Assembly: GCA_038120095.1 (NCBI GenBank)
Contig: JAYOKZ010000002.1
Span: 62,001 to 126,000 of the forward strand
Direction of reading: 5' to 3'
DNA length: 64,000 nt
Source of the DNA: UBA2589 sp038120095
GTDB taxonomy: Bacteria > Gemmatimonadota > Gemmatimonadetes > Longimicrobiales > Gaopeijiaceae
The notes beneath the pieces were generated by a model. It was given only the letters and a program-made list of their open reading frames with translations, was not told the DNA's origin and ran no database searches. Each line of letters opens with the position of its first letter. Positions within the stretch are counted from its first letter, which is position 1. This document shows, piece after piece, positions 1 to 7,973 of the stretch. A program made the position numbers and the translations under genes.

Positions 1-1
1 G

Positions 2-958
2 ATCGACTCGTGGCGGACACGTCAACTCGAGGGAATCGCCCGTCGACTCGACGATCCCGCCCGGCTCGCCTACTCGGAACTGAACCGGTTGCTCTTCGGT
101 GATCATCCCGTCGGCTGGGAGATGGAAGCGTCCGACCTGGACATCGATCGGATCGATCCGGAAGACTTTCGTTCGCTCCACGCTCGGGTCATCTGCCGCG
201 ACAACCTCGTACTCGGTGTGACCGGGGACGTAGGTCCCGATGAGCTGGTCTCTCTGCTGGGCCCGTTCCTGTCCGATCTTCCGGCTTGCACTGAATCCCT
301 GCCCGCAGCCCCCGTTCCCGAGATTCGACGCGCTCCCGGAGTGTTTCTCGTCGAGAAGGAACTCGATCAGGCCGTCATCGCGATGGCGCACCCGTCGGAC
401 ATCCGGCTGCGCGACGATCCCGAGTATTTCTCGGCCCTGATCGGCAATGCGATCCTCGGTGGCGGAGGCTTTTCCAGTCGATTGCTCTCGAGAGTTCGGA
501 CGGAGGAGGGGTACGCCTACTCCGCTGCCTCTCTGCTCACGACCCCGAGGCGCCATGAAGGCCTGATCGGAGCCACGACCCGTACCCGTCCGGACCATGT
601 CATCCCGGCGATCGAGGTTGTCCTCGAGACCATGGAGGGCCTGACACGAAAGGCACCCACCACCGACGAACTCGAAACCACGGTATCACAGATCGTGAAC
701 GGATTCGTTTTCAACTTCGACACCCCGAGCGCGATCGTTTCCCGGAGCATGTACTATGTTGCTCAGGACCTGCCGTCGGACTGGTTGGAGCGCTACTGGT
801 CGGGCGTGCAGGAGGTGACACCCGAGAGCATCCGCTCCGTCTTCGCTCAGCACCTGCGACCGAACGACATGACCATTCTCGTGGTCGGGGATCCCGAACG
901 GATCGGTCTCGAGGCCCTCGAGAGGCTGGGCCCTGTCACGAGCATCGAGGTGCGCTGA
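2..958 (+). CDS. M16 family (pitrilysin-like) peptidase, C-terminal part
   Basis: This is the end of a gene that begins before the window; the frame is open from base 2, so no start can be given. The visible protein reads in a register typical of the M16 zinc peptidase family: an LNRLLFGDHPVGW segment, a domain-2 Gly-rich stretch (GGGGFSSRLLSRVRTEEGYAYS) and a tail ending in a 'VGDPERIG' motif. The HXXEH catalytic motif is not in view, so it may lie upstream or this may be the non-catalytic chain. M16 proteins degrade peptides or process proteins in the periplasm. It is followed by a convergent gene (menG). Family confidence is high; substrate is unknown. Confidence 0.8.
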   Translation: MDSWRTRQLEGIARRLDDPARLAYSELNRLLFGDHPVGWEMEASDLDIDRIDPEDFRSLHARVICRDNLVLGVTGDVGPDELVSLLGPFLSDLPACTESLPAAPVPEIRRAPGVFLVEKELDQAVIAMAHPSDIRLRDDPEYFSALIGNAILGGGGFSSRLLSRVRTEEGYAYSAASLLTTPRRHEGLIGATTRTRPDHVIPAIEVVLETMEGLTRKAPTTDELETTVSQIVNGFVFNFDTPSAIVSRSMYYVAQDLPSDWLERYWSGVQEVTPESIRSVFAQHLRPNDMTILVVGDPERIGLEALERLGPVTSIEVR

Positions 959-1002
959 CTCCCGGGCTCGCGCATCACTCCCCTCGCCCGCAGGTCACTT
1001 AC

Positions 1003-1731
1003 TCAGGCCGAACCCCAGTGGATCGCGGCGATTCCTCCGGACACCAGGCGCCAACCGACATCCGAGAAGCCAACGGACTCGAACAGCGCGCCGAAGTCGG
1101 AAGGCCCCGGGAACTCCCCGACGGACTTTGGCAGGTACGTGTACGCCCAGGGGTGCCCCGACACGATGCGACCGACGAGCGGCAGGATGTTGTGGAAGTA
1201 GAAAAGGTAGCCGGCCCGAACGACCGCGTTGGGTGGTGTCGTGAACTCGAGCACCACGAGACGCCGACCGGGTTTCAAGACCCGCCGAAACTCTGCCAGC
1301 CCGCGCGCAAGGTCGGATAGGTTTCGGACACCGAATCCAACGGTCGCCCCGTCAAAAACATCGTCGTCAAACGGAAGTCCAAGCGAATCACCACACACGG
1401 GGAGTACGATCGCCTCACCGATCTTCGAACTACCCTGAACGAGCATCGGGTGGGCAAAGTCGGACGCGATCACCTGACCGCCGAATCCCTCGCGAGACGC
1501 CAATTCGAGCGATAGATCGTAGGTGCCGGCGCAGGCGTCCAGGTAGCGGCCGGACACGGCCGCCTCCCACCGCAGCGCATCGACCGCCTTTCGGCGCCAC
1601 GAGCGATCGATGTTGAGACTGAGGACGTGGTTGAGCAGATCGTAACGCGGAGCGATCTCCGAAAAGATCTGCTGAACCTGCTTTTCCCGCTCCACTCCGA
1701 CCTTCGGAGCAGCATCTGGCGTTTTTTGCAT
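1003..1731 (-). CDS. menG: Demethylmenaquinone/ubiquinone methyltransferase (MenG/UbiE)
   Basis: A class I SAM-dependent methyltransferase of the UbiE/MenG family, which methylates the quinone ring in menaquinone (or ubiquinone) synthesis. N-terminal 'FSEIAPRYDLLNHVLSLNIDRSWRR' is diagnostic, and motif I reads LDACAGTYDLSLELASR, with Tyr where most homologues have Gly (GTGD). The later VGFGVRNLSDL and FHNILPLVGRI segments fit. The start is taken at the ATG at 1731, since a TTG 18 codons upstream gives an arginine-rich prefix that does not match the family. At about 242 residues it is normal length. It converges on the M16 gene and is divergent from the ECF sigma gene. I cannot tell menaquinone from ubiquinone use from sequence alone. 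Confidence 0.88.
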   Translation of the reverse strand: MQKTPDAAPKVGVEREKQVQQIFSEIAPRYDLLNHVLSLNIDRSWRRKAVDALRWEAAVSGRYLDACAGTYDLSLELASREGFGGQVIASDFAHPMLVQGSSKIGEAIVLPVCGDSLGLPFDDDVFDGATVGFGVRNLSDLARGLAEFRRVLKPGRRLVVLEFTTPPNAVVRAGYLFYFHNILPLVGRIVSGHPWAYTYLPKSVGEFPGPSDFGALFESVGFSDVGWRLVSGGIAAIHWGSA

Positions 1732-1874
1732 GACAGGGCTGGGTCGCCCGCGTAGTTTCAGGGTATGGGTCGACGTACGGACCAAAGCGCGGGGCCGAAA
1801 AGCTAACCCAAAGCGTCGAAGGGCCTCAACGGCCCTCTGAAACCTCGGGCGCGCACGGGTCGTAGAGTCGGAGG

Positions 1875-2549
1875 ATGAATACCGACACCGCCCTCCTGCC
1901 TCGCACTTCCTCCGTGCAGACGTCCAACTTCACGAAGGATACGGGACCTCTGGCCGAACCAGACTACGGCAGCCTCGATGACCGCGAGCTCGCGGCCGAG
2001 GCGGCGTCGGGGCGCGAAGGAGCGTTCCGCGAGCTTCTCTTGCGTTACGAGCGCCCGGTCTTCTCGCTCGTCTTCCGAATGGTTGGAAACAGGACCCTCG
2101 CCGAAGACCTCGCTCAGGAAGCCTTCATTCGCGCCTTCAAGGGAATCTCGACGTACAAAAGCAGCTACAAGTTCAGTAACTGGATCCTGAAGATCGCGAA
2201 CAACCACGCCATCGATCACCTCCGGAAGCGCCGTCTCGAGACAATTTCGATCGACGGGTCCCCGAACGCGACCACCGAGGACCAGATCGCGCGAAGCCGG
2301 GTGGTCATCGAGTCGTCCCGGGAGACACCGGCCGAGTATGCGGAAAATCGAGAATTGGGCGGCCAGATCGAACAGGCCATCGCGAGGCTCCGTCCCGAAT
2401 ACCGCTCGGTCGTCCTGCTTCGGCACGTCGAGGGATACGCTTATGACGAAATCGCCGATATCATGGCTTTGCCCCTCGGCACCGTAAAAACGTACCTGCA
2501 CCGGGCTCGGGCCGAACTGCGGACATCCCTTGCCGACGTGGCGTCCTGA
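1875..2549 (+). CDS. ECF-type RNA polymerase sigma factor (RpoE-like)
   Basis: A sigma-70 family ECF regulator: residues about 55-125 form region 2 (LAEDLAQEAFIRAFKGISTYKSSYKFSNWILKIANNHAIDHLRKR) and residues about 165-220 form region 4 (RPEYRSVVLLRHVEGYAYDEIADIMALPLGTVKTYLHRARAELR). There is no region 1.1 or 3, which is the ECF layout. It directs RNA polymerase to a special promoter set. The gene just downstream encodes a triple zinc-finger membrane protein that is its likely anti-sigma. ATG at 1875 is the first plausible start, with a long unstructured N-terminus. Confidence is high for the family and low for the regulon. Confidence 0.92.
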   Translation: MNTDTALLPRTSSVQTSNFTKDTGPLAEPDYGSLDDRELAAEAASGREGAFRELLLRYERPVFSLVFRMVGNRTLAEDLAQEAFIRAFKGISTYKSSYKFSNWILKIANNHAIDHLRKRRLETISIDGSPNATTEDQIARSRVVIESSRETPAEYAENRELGGQIEQAIARLRPEYRSVVLLRHVEGYAYDEIADIMALPLGTVKTYLHRARAELRTSLADVAS

Positions 2550-2665
2550 CCCATGACCAGCGTCAGGGTCATTCAGGCCGTACCGGACCCCGGGGATCGC
2601 CCCTCGTCCTCGCCTGTGGAATGGAGATCTGAGAAACCCGGTATCGCGTCCGTCCGTACGGGAGC

Positions 2666-3892
2666 GTGTATCGCTTCACCGGGAGTCAGTCCTTGACGTA
2701 CGACCACGCGAACCGCCACCTCGGTCCTGCAGGGATTCAGTCATTCCTCGATGGAGACCTTTCTCTTCGGGATCGGCTGGACGTGGAGGCACACCTGACG
2801 GTCTGCGCGCAGTGTGCCTCCGAGGTGGACGGCTGGACGGGCCTCATCCGGGGCCTCGAAGCCCTGTCATCGTTCGCTCCTCACGAGGGCTTCCAGGATC
2901 TCGTGATGGCACAGGTACGGACCGGTGATCCGGGCTCCGTCACGGTGTCGCAACGTGGGTCGAGCGATGAATCGGTGCTTCACGCTCACCCCACTCCAGA
3001 TGTGCTGCAGGACTTCGTCGAGGGAGCCCTTACAGGGTCGTCGGCAGAGCGTGTCGCCGCGCACCTCGCTGGCTGCGCCGACTGTTCCCGAGAGAGCCGC
3101 ACGTGGCTCCATCTCATGGGCAGTCTGGACCGCCTACCGTCACTCTCGCCGGACAAGGGTTTTCGGGAGCGCGTGCTCACCGATATCCCGGTCCGCGGAA
3201 GGCGCTCGATCGCGGCACGTCTTCGTGAGCGCATCGTCCGAATCACGGCGGGGCGATCCGAACACGTTCCCCAACGGCTACTCCAGGAGCTTGTCGACGG
3301 ACGTCTCTCGGACCGGGCGATCGCGCGCGTGGAAGCTCACGTAGTCCGTTGCGTCACATGCCGGAGCGAGCTGAGGATGTGGCGGTCGCTCGTGATCGAG
3401 CTGAACGGGCTCCAGCACTTCGCACCGTCGGCACACTTCCGACATCGACTCCTGCATCGCCTGACCACGCAGGAGCGCTCGACCCTGCAGGCCGCCCCGA
3501 CGCGCGCGTGGCACCCGCTCGTGGCGGCGGCGCGACGTCGGCTGCCGGGACATCGACGGGTGCTCGCCGCGTTGTCCGGATTTGCCGTAACCCCGGTGGT
3601 GATCGTCGGTCTCATGACGTACTCCGCCTTTTCGCACTCCGCGTTGACGCTGGAAGCCCTGGGTTCGTACGCATGGTGGCGGGCCTCCGCCCTCGCCGCC
3701 GGGAGCGTGGCCTGGCTTTGGCGCGCGATGATGGCAGGCCCGGACTCGTACGCGATGTCCCCTCTGATTGAGATGTTCGCAGGGGCGCCGGTCGTGGTGT
3801 CTGGCGGCGTCCTCCTCTACTCGTCCGCCAGTGTGCTCGCAGTGCGGGTGCTCTGGAAGAATCTCTACGCACATGGCTCAACAGCTCCGTAG
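2666..3892 (+). CDS. Triple zinc-finger (ZAS-type) anti-sigma-like membrane protein
   Basis: A 408-residue protein starting with GTG. It has three copies of a roughly 65-80 residue unit, each with the HX3CX2C anti-sigma zinc motif: H43/C47/C50, H133/C137/C140 and H225/C229/C232, followed by a short 'W..L...L..L..F/L.P...F' tail. Near residues 300-320 and 375-397 there are hydrophobic segments that could span the membrane, so the zinc part would face the cytoplasm. The gene sits 116 bases after the ECF sigma gene. The likely role is to hold that sigma inactive until an envelope signal is sensed. Three ZAS units in one chain is unusual. The sigma partner is inferred from position. Confidence 0.75.
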   Translation: MYRFTGSQSLTYDHANRHLGPAGIQSFLDGDLSLRDRLDVEAHLTVCAQCASEVDGWTGLIRGLEALSSFAPHEGFQDLVMAQVRTGDPGSVTVSQRGSSDESVLHAHPTPDVLQDFVEGALTGSSAERVAAHLAGCADCSRESRTWLHLMGSLDRLPSLSPDKGFRERVLTDIPVRGRRSIAARLRERIVRITAGRSEHVPQRLLQELVDGRLSDRAIARVEAHVVRCVTCRSELRMWRSLVIELNGLQHFAPSAHFRHRLLHRLTTQERSTLQAAPTRAWHPLVAAARRRLPGHRRVLAALSGFAVTPVVIVGLMTYSAFSHSALTLEALGSYAWWRASALAAGSVAWLWRAMMAGPDSYAMSPLIEMFAGAPVVVSGGVLLYSSASVLAVRVLWKNLYAHGSTAP

Positions 3893-5450
3893 GGTCGTCA
3901 TGACCCTGGGCTTCATCGCCCTTACCCTGCCGTCTGACGCTCAGGCTCAGCTCCGTGAGATTCTGGCGAAATCCATCTCCGTATCCCGGTCGGAAGCTGA
4001 ACTCGACCTCCGATTCAGGGATGGTTCGGCCTTCACGATCCGCCTCGACGACGGCACGATCTTCGTCGACGGTGTGAGCTCGGGTTCGTACACGGTCGGA
4101 GATCCGCTCGACGAGGCATTCCGCAACCTGCTGGGGCAGGCGGTCGCTCTCGAGGACGGAGCGCTGGCCGAGCTGCTGGCCAGCTGGTCACGGTCGGCCG
4201 ACCTCGAGGAGCTCGAGAGCGCCCGTCTCATCGCGGAAGCCCTCGAGGCCTCTGTGCGCGACATCGACGAGGACGCGGATGTCGACCAGGGCGCTGTCTC
4301 CGTTTCGGTAGGGACCGAATCATCTCTGCTGGAGTTGCTCGTCGGTTCCCTGGGCCGGCTCGGGGCCCTCGAAGAGGCCATGGAAGGTCTGGACCAGGAA
4401 CTGCGGCTTCGGATCCACGTCGACGAGGACGTGACGATCGAGTCGGGCGAGGTGGTAAGCAGAAGTATCGTCGTGATCGGGAGTGATCTCCGGATCGAAG
4501 GTGAAGTGCTTGGGGACGTCGTGGTCGTCGGCGGGACACTGGAGCTTCCGGAAAGCGGCATCGTACATGGTGAGGCTCGCCTCGCAGATACTCGCATTCT
4601 CTTGAATGACGGTGAGATCCGCGGGGGCCTCACCGATCTGCTCGAGTCCGAGCGTATCATGCGCAGCGGACTCCGAGAGCGGATTCGTGAAGAGGTCCGA
4701 GAGGAACTGCGCCGGGACCTTGGGAACGAGATTCGGAGTGCCGCCCGCCTCGACGACGACGGCTTCTCGATCATGACCCCGTTCCGTCCAGTCATCCGAG
4801 GTGTCGGTGGAGTCGTGGAGAAACTGATCATGGTCCTGGTGCTCGGGCTCATCGGAGCCGGATTCTTCGGGGTCGCCGGCGAGAATGTGGACCGGGTCGC
4901 CGAGACCGCACGCCACGCACCCGGGCGGGCGGTCATGGTCGGCTTCGCCGGAACGTTCCTGCTGATCCCCATCTGGCTTTTTGCCGCTGCAGCCCTGGCG
5001 ATTTCCATCATCGGTATTCCCCTGGCGATCGCGTGGCTTCCGCTGTTTCCTGTCGTAGTAGCGCTTGCGGTCCTGCTCGGGTACGTGGCCGTCGCCCGGA
5101 ATGCCGGTGAATGGCTGTCTGACAGCAGCTGGCCGTGGACCGGATGGATTCGCAAGGAGAATCCGATCTCCTCCCTGTTCGGGGGGCTCCTTGGCCTGAC
5201 ATTCGCGTTCCTGGCGGGGCACGTGATGTCGATTGTCCCTCTCCTGGGCGTCTTCAGCATCCTGCTCTTCGTGATCGGCGGACTTCTGACCTTCTTCGTG
5301 GCGCAGATCGGATTCGGTGCCGTGCTTCTCACCTGGGGCGGGCAGCGGCGCGAGTACGACGCGTACGATGCAGACCCGGGGTGGGCCCAAGCGGTCCAGG
5401 CAGACGTGGACGAAGCGACGTTCGGGGCGGAGTCGGCCCCGATGACCTGA
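3873..5450 (+). CDS. Polymer-forming (bactofilin-like) segment plus membrane protein
   Basis: An exported membrane protein of about 525 residues. The start is set at ATG 3873, 20 bases inside the previous gene, because it gives the signal peptide MAQQLRRVVMTLGFIALTLP; ATG 3900, after an AGGG, is an alternative. Residues about 178-253 form a beta-repeat stretch like a polymer-forming (bactofilin) domain, with residues such as 'VLGDVVVVGGTLELPE'. A charged helix follows (ERIREEVREELRRDLG), then about four to five hydrophobic segments between residues 310 and 490. I do not recognise a named family. It may be a scaffold in an envelope-stress module with the sigma pair upstream and the toast-rack protein downstream. 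Role is inference. Confidence 0.6.
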   Translation: MAQQLRRVVMTLGFIALTLPSDAQAQLREILAKSISVSRSEAELDLRFRDGSAFTIRLDDGTIFVDGVSSGSYTVGDPLDEAFRNLLGQAVALEDGALAELLASWSRSADLEELESARLIAEALEASVRDIDEDADVDQGAVSVSVGTESSLLELLVGSLGRLGALEEAMEGLDQELRLRIHVDEDVTIESGEVVSRSIVVIGSDLRIEGEVLGDVVVVGGTLELPESGIVHGEARLADTRILLNDGEIRGGLTDLLESERIMRSGLRERIREEVREELRRDLGNEIRSAARLDDDGFSIMTPFRPVIRGVGGVVEKLIMVLVLGLIGAGFFGVAGENVDRVAETARHAPGRAVMVGFAGTFLLIPIWLFAAAALAISIIGIPLAIAWLPLFPVVVALAVLLGYVAVARNAGEWLSDSSWPWTGWIRKENPISSLFGGLLGLTFAFLAGHVMSIVPLLGVFSILLFVIGGLLTFFVAQIGFGAVLLTWGGQRREYDAYDADPGWAQAVQADVDEATFGAESAPMT

Positions 5451-5472
5451 GGACGAGGACAGGGAACGGACA

Positions 5473-6315
5473 ATGCGCAAGGTGATACTTCTAGCCGTCG
5501 CGACCATCGCGACGATCCCGGTGGAGGCGCACGGGCAGGCGTGGCGTAGCGTCGCCATGTCCCGGCAGCTCGACGGCAACGACGAGCTGGATGTGCAGGT
5601 TCAGTACGGAGCAGGACGGGTCACCCTGCGTTCCGTGGACGAGGGCCTGCTGTATCGCATGAATCTCGATTACGACGAGGAGCGTTTTGAGCCGGTCGCC
5701 GAGTTCACAGGTAATCGACTGGTGCTCGGCGTAGACTCTCGAGGGCGAAGCACCCGAATCACGAACCGAGGCAGTGGGAAGCTCGAGCTCGAGCTCGCCC
5801 GCGGGGTACCCATGGATCTGGACCTCTCATTCGGTGCGGTCAAAGCCGACATCGATCTGGCGGGACTCGCACTCACCGGCCTCGAATTGAGCACCGGCGC
5901 CTCCCAGTCGAGTATCTCCATCTCGGAGCCGAACCCCCTCACCATGCGAGCTGCGAGCTTCGAGGCAGGCGCCGCAGACTTCACGGTGACAACACTGGGA
6001 AACCTGAACGCTGAACGCATCGACATCGAAGCAGGTGTCGGGTCGGTCGTACTCGGCTTCGGGGGGCGCTGGAGACGGGACGCACGGGTCGGCATCGACA
6101 TGGGACTGGGCTCCCTCGAGCTCCGTGTGCCCGAAGGACTCGGCATACGACTTCGGAAAGACAGCTTCCTGACAGCCCTCGACTCGGAGGGGCTCATCAA
6201 GCGAGGTGATGTGTATGAATCCCCGGATTACGACGACGCGGCCTACCGGATCGAGATTGATCTCAACGCGGCGTTCGGCAGCGTCTCCGTGGTCTGGATC
6301 GGCGCGGACAACTGA
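5473..6315 (+). CDS. Secreted beta-ladder (toast-rack/LiaF-like) protein
   Basis: A 280-residue protein with an N-terminal signal peptide ending near AHGQAW. The rest is a beta-rich ladder with repeats of short Gly-centred turns (SFGAVKAD, STGASQSS, EAGAADFT, EAGVGSVV, DMGLGSLE, AAFGSVSV). That pattern fits the DUF2154/DUF4097 toast-rack folds seen in LiaF- and Psp-related envelope-stress proteins, but I am matching pattern, not a search. It starts 22 bases after the polymer-forming gene and is followed 15 bases later by a small membrane protein, so the three are probably one transcript. The cell location is expected to be periplasmic or outer leaflet. Confidence 0.55.
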   Translation: MRKVILLAVATIATIPVEAHGQAWRSVAMSRQLDGNDELDVQVQYGAGRVTLRSVDEGLLYRMNLDYDEERFEPVAEFTGNRLVLGVDSRGRSTRITNRGSGKLELELARGVPMDLDLSFGAVKADIDLAGLALTGLELSTGASQSSISISEPNPLTMRAASFEAGAADFTVTTLGNLNAERIDIEAGVGSVVLGFGGRWRRDARVGIDMGLGSLELRVPEGLGIRLRKDSFLTALDSEGLIKRGDVYESPDYDDAAYRIEIDLNAAFGSVSVVWIGADN

Positions 6316-6330
6316 CTTCGGAGCGCACCC

Positions 6331-6567
6331 ATGATCGGCTCTCTCCTTACCTTCTTTGCCATCGGTCTCGTCACCCTCGTGGTGGCAGGGATCGTGCTGG
6401 GAATCGTCGGCACGGTCTTTTCACTGACGTTCGGGCTCGCGACGTTCCTGCTCTTCAAAGTCGCGCCGATCATGCTCGTGGGCTGGATCGTCGTGAAGGT
6501 CGTCGAGAGGGTCCGAGATCGCGACGCTCTCTCCGGCTCGGACCGCCGCTTGTTCGGCGGCGAATAG
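6331..6567 (+). CDS. Small two-helix membrane protein, function unknown
   Basis: A 78-residue protein with two likely membrane helices: residues about 4-38 (a long Val/Gly/Leu stretch) and about 43-60 (LFKVAPIMLVGWIVVKVVE), then a charged tail (RVRDRDALSG). It resembles small phage-shock-like (PspB/C-type) partners in size and layout but shares no motif I can name. It is the last gene of the sigma/anti-sigma/toast-rack run and is followed by a hairpin and a convergent gene. Its position suggests membership in the same envelope module. Confidence 0.5.
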   Translation: MIGSLLTFFAIGLVTLVVAGIVLGIVGTVFSLTFGLATFLLFKVAPIMLVGWIVVKVVERVRDRDALSGSDRRLFGGE

Positions 6568-6585
6568 ACGATCCGCCGCGTTTCT

Positions 6586-6612
6586 GAGCCGGGTTGTACG
6601 TCGCCCGGGCTC
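6586..6612. terminator. Inverted repeat between convergent genes
   Basis: GAGCCGGG and CCCGGGCTC pair with one bulged base around a 10-base loop. It lies between the ends of the small membrane protein and Mrp genes, where a bidirectional terminator is expected. There is no U-tract, so the call is weak. Confidence 0.3.
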
Positions 6613-6663
6613 TCGACGGAGATGTGATCCGGAGGGGCTCAGACCCGAGCCGGCACCCACACC

Positions 6664-7758
6664 TCACGCAGAAGCGACCAGCGCCTCCTCGATCTCCCTC
6701 ATCACGCTACCGAGTGCCTCTGCGACCACCGACTCCGGTGCGGAGACCACGGTCGGCGCGCCGTCATCCCCGGCCTGTGCCACCGAGGGATCCAGCGGCA
6801 CCCGACCGAGGAAGGGCACACCCATCTCATGTGCGAGCGCCTCCCCGCCTCCACGGCCGAACACATCGTGGACCTCATTGCAGCCGGGACAGATGAATCC
6901 ACTCATGTTCTCAACGATGCCGAGCACCCGTGTGTTCACCCGCTCAAACATCTTGATTCCACGACGCACGTCTCCCGTCGCGACTTGCTGCGGTGTCGTC
7001 ACCATGACCGCCCCGTCCAGGTCGATGGTCTGAACCAGCGAGAGCTGGGCATCTCCCGTACCCGGCGGCATGTCGACGATCAGCGTGTCGATGGCGCCCC
7101 AGTCGACCTGCTCGAGGAACTGCTTGAGAATGCCGCTGATCAATGGGCCTCGCATGATCGCGGGCTGATCTTCCTCGAGGAGAAACCCGAGACTCATCAG
7201 GCGCACACCGTGGGCCTCGATGGGCTCGATCATCTCCTGTCCCTTCGCACCGGTGACGCTCGGCCTTCGGCTCACGCCGAACATCAGTGGAATGTTCGGG
7301 CCGTAGATGTCCGCGTCCACCAGTCCGACCGCATGGCCGGCCTGGGCGAAGGCCGCCGCGAGGTTGGCAGCAACCATCGATTTCCCCACGCCACCCTTGC
7401 CCGAGCTGACCGCAATGACACGGGACACGCCAGCGAGCAGTCCGGGCTTGGGGGTCGGGGCCGGCACCGAGCCCGGCTTGAGCGAAGCACCCCCGCCACC
7501 TCCTGATGCAGCCATCTGCGGCAACTGGACATTGATCTTCACGTTCGACACGCCGTCCAGAGATTCGACCGCAGACCTGGCCGCTTTCAGCAACTCACTC
7601 GAGTCCTCCGAGCCAAGCTGGAACTGGAACCGAACGCCGCCGGCATCGTCGACTTCGAGCTGCTGCACCACACCGGCGGTGATGAGGTCCCCCCCGGAGC
7701 CCGGATGCTTCACCGTGGTGAGGGCGGCCATGACGGAGCGACGAAGATCTTCGGACAT
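6664..7758 (-). CDS. mrp: Mrp/ApbC-type Fe-S cluster carrier ATPase
   Basis: A P-loop NTPase of the Mrp (ApbC/NBP35) family that carries Fe-S clusters to client proteins in the cytoplasm. The N-terminal part is a MIP18-like domain; a linker rich in Gly/Ala/Pro follows; then the deviant Walker A SSGKGGVGKSMVAANLA (K near residue 121). The later CPGCNEVH gives the CXXC that holds the cluster, and VDMPPGTGDAQLS is a conserved switch. I took the ATG at 7758 (MSEDLRRSV), giving about 364 residues, the normal length. The frame is open further upstream to 7998, but that prefix is basic and low in family character; ATG 7800 is an alternative. The start is uncertain; the family is not. Confidence 0.88.
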   Translation of the reverse strand: MSEDLRRSVMAALTTVKHPGSGGDLITAGVVQQLEVDDAGGVRFQFQLGSEDSSELLKAARSAVESLDGVSNVKINVQLPQMAASGGGGGASLKPGSVPAPTPKPGLLAGVSRVIAVSSGKGGVGKSMVAANLAAAFAQAGHAVGLVDADIYGPNIPLMFGVSRRPSVTGAKGQEMIEPIEAHGVRLMSLGFLLEEDQPAIMRGPLISGILKQFLEQVDWGAIDTLIVDMPPGTGDAQLSLVQTIDLDGAVMVTTPQQVATGDVRRGIKMFERVNTRVLGIVENMSGFICPGCNEVHDVFGRGGGEALAHEMGVPFLGRVPLDPSVAQAGDDGAPTVVSAPESVVAEALGSVMREIEEALVASA

Positions 7759-7973
7759 GAGCATTTGGGGGGCAAAGTCCCCGACGAGGCGGGGAATCAT
7801 GAAGGCGATGAGGGCCTTGAAAATGGCGGCGAAAGGTACCCGAGACGCGAGAAAAAGGTCAACGCACCCAGCGCCGTTGCGCCTCCTCTTCGAGAGGCGG
7901 AGATTGCGAAAAGTGGAACGGTGAGAAGGAACCGGCACCGCTCCGACCGAAGCTCCCCGCCACCCGCCACTCC

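Noticed and set aside
2547..2572. Inverted repeat after the ECF sigma stop (TGACCC/GGGTCA)
   Set aside because: Short, imperfect and overlaps the stop codon; no U-tract; the next gene is likely in the same transcript.
3947..5473. 508-codon minus-strand frame
   Set aside because: It shadows the polymer-forming membrane protein and is Ser/Arg/Pro-rich; no family features.
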